NCBI GenBank assembly: GCA_038125265.1
Contig: JAYPDM010000011.1
Span: forward strand, 1 to 37,074
DNA: 37,074 nt
Direction: 5' to 3'
DNA from: JAURFX01 sp038125265
Lineage (GTDB): Bacteria > Pseudomonadota > Gammaproteobacteria > Steroidobacterales > Rariloculaceae
Within the stretch, counting starts at the first letter, position 1; each line of letters opens with the position of its first letter. The notes beneath the pieces were generated by a model. The model did no database searches. It was not told where the DNA came from and saw only the letters and a program-made list of their open reading frames with translations. The position numbers were made by a program, and so were the translations under genes. Positions 33,642 through 37,074 of the stretch are shown piece by piece.

Positions 33642-35137
33642 TGTTTTCAAGTAATTTATTAAGCTCTTTAGTTTGGATGCCTATAGGATTTGGCTTTCTT
33701 CACATAATTTTTAATAGTTATAAGCTTAGTGAGTCCTTAGCAAAAATATATTCGCTAGCATTTAACATCCCTCTTATTTACTTAGGAATCCTTTTATATC
33801 AACAGTTCGATAGCAATAATCCTGCATTTCAACTTACTGAGCGTTTTGCATGGATGCCCTTTTTAAATGCTGACTATTATCTTGGTGTTGATGGCATTTC
33901 AATGCCACTTATATTACTTACCTTGTTGCTGACACCAGCGGCTTTATTGGCTGGTTTTAATTCCTCAAAGGGCGAATACTCAAACTATGCGGGCATGCTT
34001 TTTTTGCTAGAAGGGATGATGATTGGCGTCTTTTTGAGTCTTGATGCTCTTTTATTTTATTTCTTCTGGGAAGCTTTACTAATTCCAATGTTTCTTATCA
34101 TTGGTATTTGGGGTGGCCCCCAAAGAATTTATGCAACCTTGAAGTTTTTTCTTTACACCTTCTTTGGCTCAATCTTTATGTTGATTGCTTTGATTTATCT
34201 TTATTTTCAGTCAGGCTCTTATGCCATTGAAAGTTTTTATGGTTTACCACTCACAGAATCATCTCAATTTTGGATTTTTTTAGCTTTTTTCATAGCTTTT
34301 GCTATAAAGATACCAATGTGGCCAGTACATACTTGGTTGCCAGATGCTCACGTAGAGGCACCGACTGGCGGTAGTGTCATCCTTGCGGCAGTTCTTCTCA
34401 AAATGGGGGGCTATGGTTTTTTAAGATTCTCGCTGCCAATCGTACCGCAGGCATCAGCAGATTTATCAATGGTAGTGATCGTCTTATCCCTGATTGCAAT
34501 TACGTATATTGCTTTTGTTGCACTTGTACAGTCTGATGTAAAAAAACTCATAGCTTATTCCTCCATTGCGCATATGGGCTTTGTGACGTTGGGTATATTT
34601 TCAATTTTTCATATAGACTCTTTTGACTTAAGTCTTCTTGCTATGCAGGGTGGCATGTTTCAAATGATTTCACATGGCCTCATTTCAGGCGCCATGTTTT
34701 TTGCCATTGGCGTACTCTATGACAGACTTCATTCAAGAAATATTGCTGACTTTGGGGGCATTATTAATGCTATGCCAAAGTTTGCTGCACTTTTTGTATT
34801 TTTTGGTTTTGCGAATATAGGCTTGCCCGGTACCTCTGGCTTTGTAGGTGAATTCTTTGTCATACTTGCGACTTTTGCTGTTCATCCCTTAGTATCTATC
34901 CTTGCTGGTACAACTCTAGTTTTTGGGGCCAGCTATACGCTATGGATGATTAAGCGTAGTATTTGGGGGGAACCCAGCTCAATTAGAATTGAGAACCTTA
35001 AACCAATGGATTTTAGAGAGAGCTTAGTGCTCATATTTTTAGCAATAGGTGTCCTGGCTTTAGGTATCTGGCCGGGTATGCTGACAGATTTAACCAGCGC
35101 GTCATTAACTGAATTAATTCAAAGGTTAGGGTTGTAA
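33638..35137 (+). CDS. nuoM: NADH-quinone oxidoreductase subunit M
   Basis: NuoM is the middle antiporter-like proton-pumping subunit. The 499-residue product has about 14 helices. E145 in FFFWEALLIPMFLIIGIWGG is the conserved membrane glutamate. KIPMWPVHTWLPDAHVEAPTGGSVILAAVLLKMGGYG contains the conserved proton-path residues, followed by AYSSIAHMGFV and HGLISGAMFFAIGVLYDR. ATG at 33638 gives the ATGA overlap with nuoL; a TTG three codons earlier is in frame but unlikely. Confidence 0.98.
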   Translation: MMFSSNLLSSLVWMPIGFGFLHIIFNSYKLSESLAKIYSLAFNIPLIYLGILLYQQFDSNNPAFQLTERFAWMPFLNADYYLGVDGISMPLILLTLLLTPAALLAGFNSSKGEYSNYAGMLFLLEGMMIGVFLSLDALLFYFFWEALLIPMFLIIGIWGGPQRIYATLKFFLYTFFGSIFMLIALIYLYFQSGSYAIESFYGLPLTESSQFWIFLAFFIAFAIKIPMWPVHTWLPDAHVEAPTGGSVILAAVLLKMGGYGFLRFSLPIVPQASADLSMVVIVLSLIAITYIAFVALVQSDVKKLIAYSSIAHMGFVTLGIFSIFHIDSFDLSLLAMQGGMFQMISHGLISGAMFFAIGVLYDRLHSRNIADFGGIINAMPKFAALFVFFGFANIGLPGTSGFVGEFFVILATFAVHPLVSILAGTTLVFGASYTLWMIKRSIWGEPSSIRIENLKPMDFRESLVLIFLAIGVLALGIWPGMLTDLTSASLTELIQRLGL

Positions 35138-35139
35138 TA

Positions 35140-36564
35140 ATGGACTTATTTTTAAATTATGCCCAAGGAATGATTCCAGAGTTAATTCTAATTAGTGGCT
35201 TATGCCTAACCATCATTGGTATTTCATTTAGCACTAAGAATGAGCATTTTGTCAGTTACTCTGCTAGTGTTCTTACTTTTTTAGCTGTAGTCATGAGTTT
35301 GCTGATTGGAGACTTTAGTCCTAACGTAAATCTGATCGATACCTTTCAAACTTCAGATTCAATGCTTTCGGTTAAATTCATTGCGGCCCTATTAATGCTT
35401 GCATTGACTATGCAATCAAGGTTCTCTCTATCAAATTACAAACACAAGAAAGGCGAATTTTATCTGTTTTTGCAAATATCATTACTAGGTATTTTCATAA
35501 TGTCATCCTCAGCTAATCTGCTAATTTTTTATCTGGGGCTTGAGCTAGTTGCATTGTCACTCTATACCTTAGTGGGTTTTGATCGATCAAACTCAAAAGC
35601 CGCAGAAGCATCTATGAAATTTTACGTCTTAGGAGCTATAGCATCAGGCTTTCTGCTCTACGGCATATCTCTTGTATACGGTGCAACCGGAAGTATTGTT
35701 TTTAGTAGGGTGTTTGATATGACTTCTTCGCAAGAGATCAGCATGCTCATGATTATTGGAATGATGTTTATTCTCATTGCCATACTATTTAAATTTGGCG
35801 CCTTTCCATTATTCCATTGGGTCCCTGATGCATATGAGGGTGGAATGCTTCCGGTGTCCTTATTATTAGCATCCCTTTCCAAGGTCGCTTCGTTTATTTT
35901 CTTTTTTGTCTTGTTGCATACTGTTTTTGGAAATCTCAACGAGTACTGGTCTCCAATTATGATGACATTAGGTGTCCTGTCAGTCATTTATGGTAATGTC
36001 GTAGCTCTAAAGCAGTCAAACTTAAGACGATTGATAGGGTACTCAACGATTGGTCATGTTGGATTTATTATAGTTGCGTTATCTTTAGCATCTGGAAACG
36101 GTGTCGGTGAGGCATGGCTTTATACCGTTGTTTACGCAATCATGTCGTTTGCATTATTTGGAATATTAATCTCATTAAGCAGCCATGACTATGACATTCA
36201 TACCTTTGTTGACTTAAAAGGACTTTATCAATCATCTCCATTGCATGCATGGTTAATCCTGATAGTAATTTTTTCTATGGCAGGCATACCCCCATTATTA
36301 GGATTTCACGCTAAACTCATGATTTTGCAGGAACTTATTATTAGTGATTATCTATCAGTAGCAATTATTCTTGTGATCGCATCTTTAATTGCGGCTTACT
36401 ACTACCTTAAAGTCATTTGGTTTGTGTTCTTTGAGGGCTCAAATCATACACTTAAAATTAGACAATCTGCGTCAGATTTTATACCAATTCTAGCTTGTTT
36501 AATCCTAGTGTTAATTGGCATTTTCCCGGCTATTTTTATCGATTTAATGCTTCAAATTCTATAA
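35140..36564 (+). CDS. nuoN: NADH-quinone oxidoreductase subunit N
   Basis: NuoN is the proximal antiporter-like proton-pumping subunit. The 474-residue product has about 14 helices. E135 in YLGLELVALSLYTLVGF is the conserved membrane glutamate. FKFGAFPLFHWVPDAYEGGMLPVSLLLASLSKVA carries the conserved lysines and proton path, and IGYSTIGHVGFIIVA follows. It starts 2 bases after nuoM and is the last nuo gene, completing a full fourteen-subunit set. Confidence 0.98.
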   Translation: MDLFLNYAQGMIPELILISGLCLTIIGISFSTKNEHFVSYSASVLTFLAVVMSLLIGDFSPNVNLIDTFQTSDSMLSVKFIAALLMLALTMQSRFSLSNYKHKKGEFYLFLQISLLGIFIMSSSANLLIFYLGLELVALSLYTLVGFDRSNSKAAEASMKFYVLGAIASGFLLYGISLVYGATGSIVFSRVFDMTSSQEISMLMIIGMMFILIAILFKFGAFPLFHWVPDAYEGGMLPVSLLLASLSKVASFIFFFVLLHTVFGNLNEYWSPIMMTLGVLSVIYGNVVALKQSNLRRLIGYSTIGHVGFIIVALSLASGNGVGEAWLYTVVYAIMSFALFGILISLSSHDYDIHTFVDLKGLYQSSPLHAWLILIVIFSMAGIPPLLGFHAKLMILQELIISDYLSVAIILVIASLIAAYYYLKVIWFVFFEGSNHTLKIRQSASDFIPILACLILVLIGIFPAIFIDLMLQIL

Positions 36565-36592
36565 TAGTCACAGCAAGATATTTTGCTATACT
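36565..36592 (+). promoter_or_regulatory. Promoter of the initiator tRNA gene
   Basis: TAGTCA at 36565-36570 (four of six -35 bases) and TATACT at 36587-36592 (five of six -10 bases) are 16 bases apart. Transcription would start near 36599, four or so bases before the tRNA. AGCAA at 36572-36576 and TTGCT at 36583-36587 form a short inverted repeat inside the promoter. Confidence 0.5.
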
Positions 36593-36602
36593 AAAGCTAT
36601 AT

Positions 36603-36679
<77 letters not shown>

Positions 36680-36703
36680 AATTGATTACAGGGGAACAAT
36701 CAA

Positions 36704-37074
36704 ATGAAAAAAATCAATCAAGAGCTTTTTGATCTTTATGATGAATATTGTCATGGATTTATGTCGCGTCGAGAATTTATTTCACAAGCTTCTGCAATGG
36801 CAGTGACATTGGGTTTATCAGCAACTGTAGTTCAAGCGCTATTGCCTAGATATGCTGAAGCACAAACTGTCTCTTTTACAGACCCAAGAATTAGGGCTGA
36901 ATATATTACTTATAATTCACCTCAAGGTTCTGGCTTGGTGAGAGCATACTTGGTAAGGCCGATGAGCGCTGGAAGCAGGCCCGCTCCAGGAGTCCTTGTC
37001 ATCCATGAGAACCGTGGATTAAATCCTCATATTGAGGATGTAGCTCGCAGGGCTGCCATTGAAGGTTTTGTTGC
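36704..37074 (+). CDS. Tat-exported dienelactone hydrolase family protein (3' end cut by window)
   Basis: The first 123 residues of an alpha/beta hydrolase are visible. The N-terminus has a twin-arginine motif, SRREFI at 21-26, then a hydrophobic stretch (AMAVTLGLSATVVQALL) and a probable signal-peptidase site after AEA at 51-53, so the mature enzyme should be periplasmic. The region after 95 (GVLVIHENRGLNPHIEDVARRAA) matches the dienelactone hydrolase family, in which the glutamate (E102 here) orients the nucleophile. The nucleophile, Asp and His lie beyond the window. The substrate is unknown; the family splits lactones or esters. AGGGGA precedes ATG by 8 bases. It begins 24 bases after the initiator tRNA and may be transcribed with it. 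Confidence 0.88.
   Translation, partial: MKKINQELFDLYDEYCHGFMSRREFISQASAMAVTLGLSATVVQALLPRYAEAQTVSFTDPRIRAEYITYNSPQGSGLVRAYLVRPMSAGSRPAPGVLVIHENRGLNPHIEDVARRAAIEGFV

Overview
The window is a compact stretch of AT-rich proteobacterial chromosome, almost all core housekeeping genes. The layout points to a gammaproteobacterium with a small, tightly packed genome. On the left, ssrA-smpB / ratA-rnfH / bamE / recN-nadK / grpE follows the E. coli neighbourhood. On the right, hrcA-grpE-dnaK-dnaJ-dapB-carAB-greA-yhbY-rlmE-ftsH-glmM-tpiA-secG-tRNA-Leu-nuoA-N resembles gammaproteobacteria that carry a separate nuoC and nuoD. A streamlined betaproteobacterium is a possible alternative. Intergenic gaps are short. 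Several genes start with GTG or TTG, and convergent genes overlap or abut at their stop codons.

Layout. (1) 1-327: the first 62 residues of a P4-type tyrosine integrase, leaving the window on the minus strand, followed by a gene-free strip with repeats and an IHF-like site. This is the edge of an element integrated at the 3' end of the tmRNA gene. (2) 328-1198: tmRNA and smpB (trans-translation), minus strand. (3) 1248-3338: NSS-family sodium symporter, ratA, rnfH. (4) 3321-4108: bamE (minus) and fur (plus). (5) 4109-6663: nadK-recN, minus strand. (6) 6745-12202: hrcA-grpE-dnaK-dnaJ-dapB, with two heat-shock (sigma32) promoter-like sequences. (7) 12327-17158: carA-carB-greA. (8) 17155-17445: yhbY, minus. 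(9) 17461-22389: rlmE-ftsH-glmM-tpiA-secG, then tRNA-Leu(GAG). (10) 22548-36564: all fourteen nuo genes, nuoA to nuoN, for respiratory complex I. (11) 36603-37074: initiator tRNA-Met and the start of a Tat-exported dienelactone-hydrolase-family protein, cut by the window end.

How the parts work together. The stress and quality-control theme is strong: tmRNA/SmpB ribosome rescue, the DnaK-DnaJ-GrpE chaperone with its repressor HrcA, the FtsH protease, the heat-shock rRNA methylase RlmE, RecN repair and GreA. CarAB and DapB feed pyrimidine/arginine and lysine/cell-wall synthesis, and GlmM supplies amino-sugar precursors. Complex I takes up the right third and couples NADH oxidation to proton export.

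I see no clearly new multi-gene system in the core genes. The most promising place for one is the integrated element whose edge lies at 1-327; its cargo is outside this window. Smaller points worth checking are a rearranged tmRNA tag, a Fur lacking its zinc cysteines, HrcA without a visible CIRCE operator, the absence of folP between ftsH and glmM, an initiator tRNA with a predicted U1/U72 mismatch, and a Tat-exported hydrolase where rimP-nusA would often be found.
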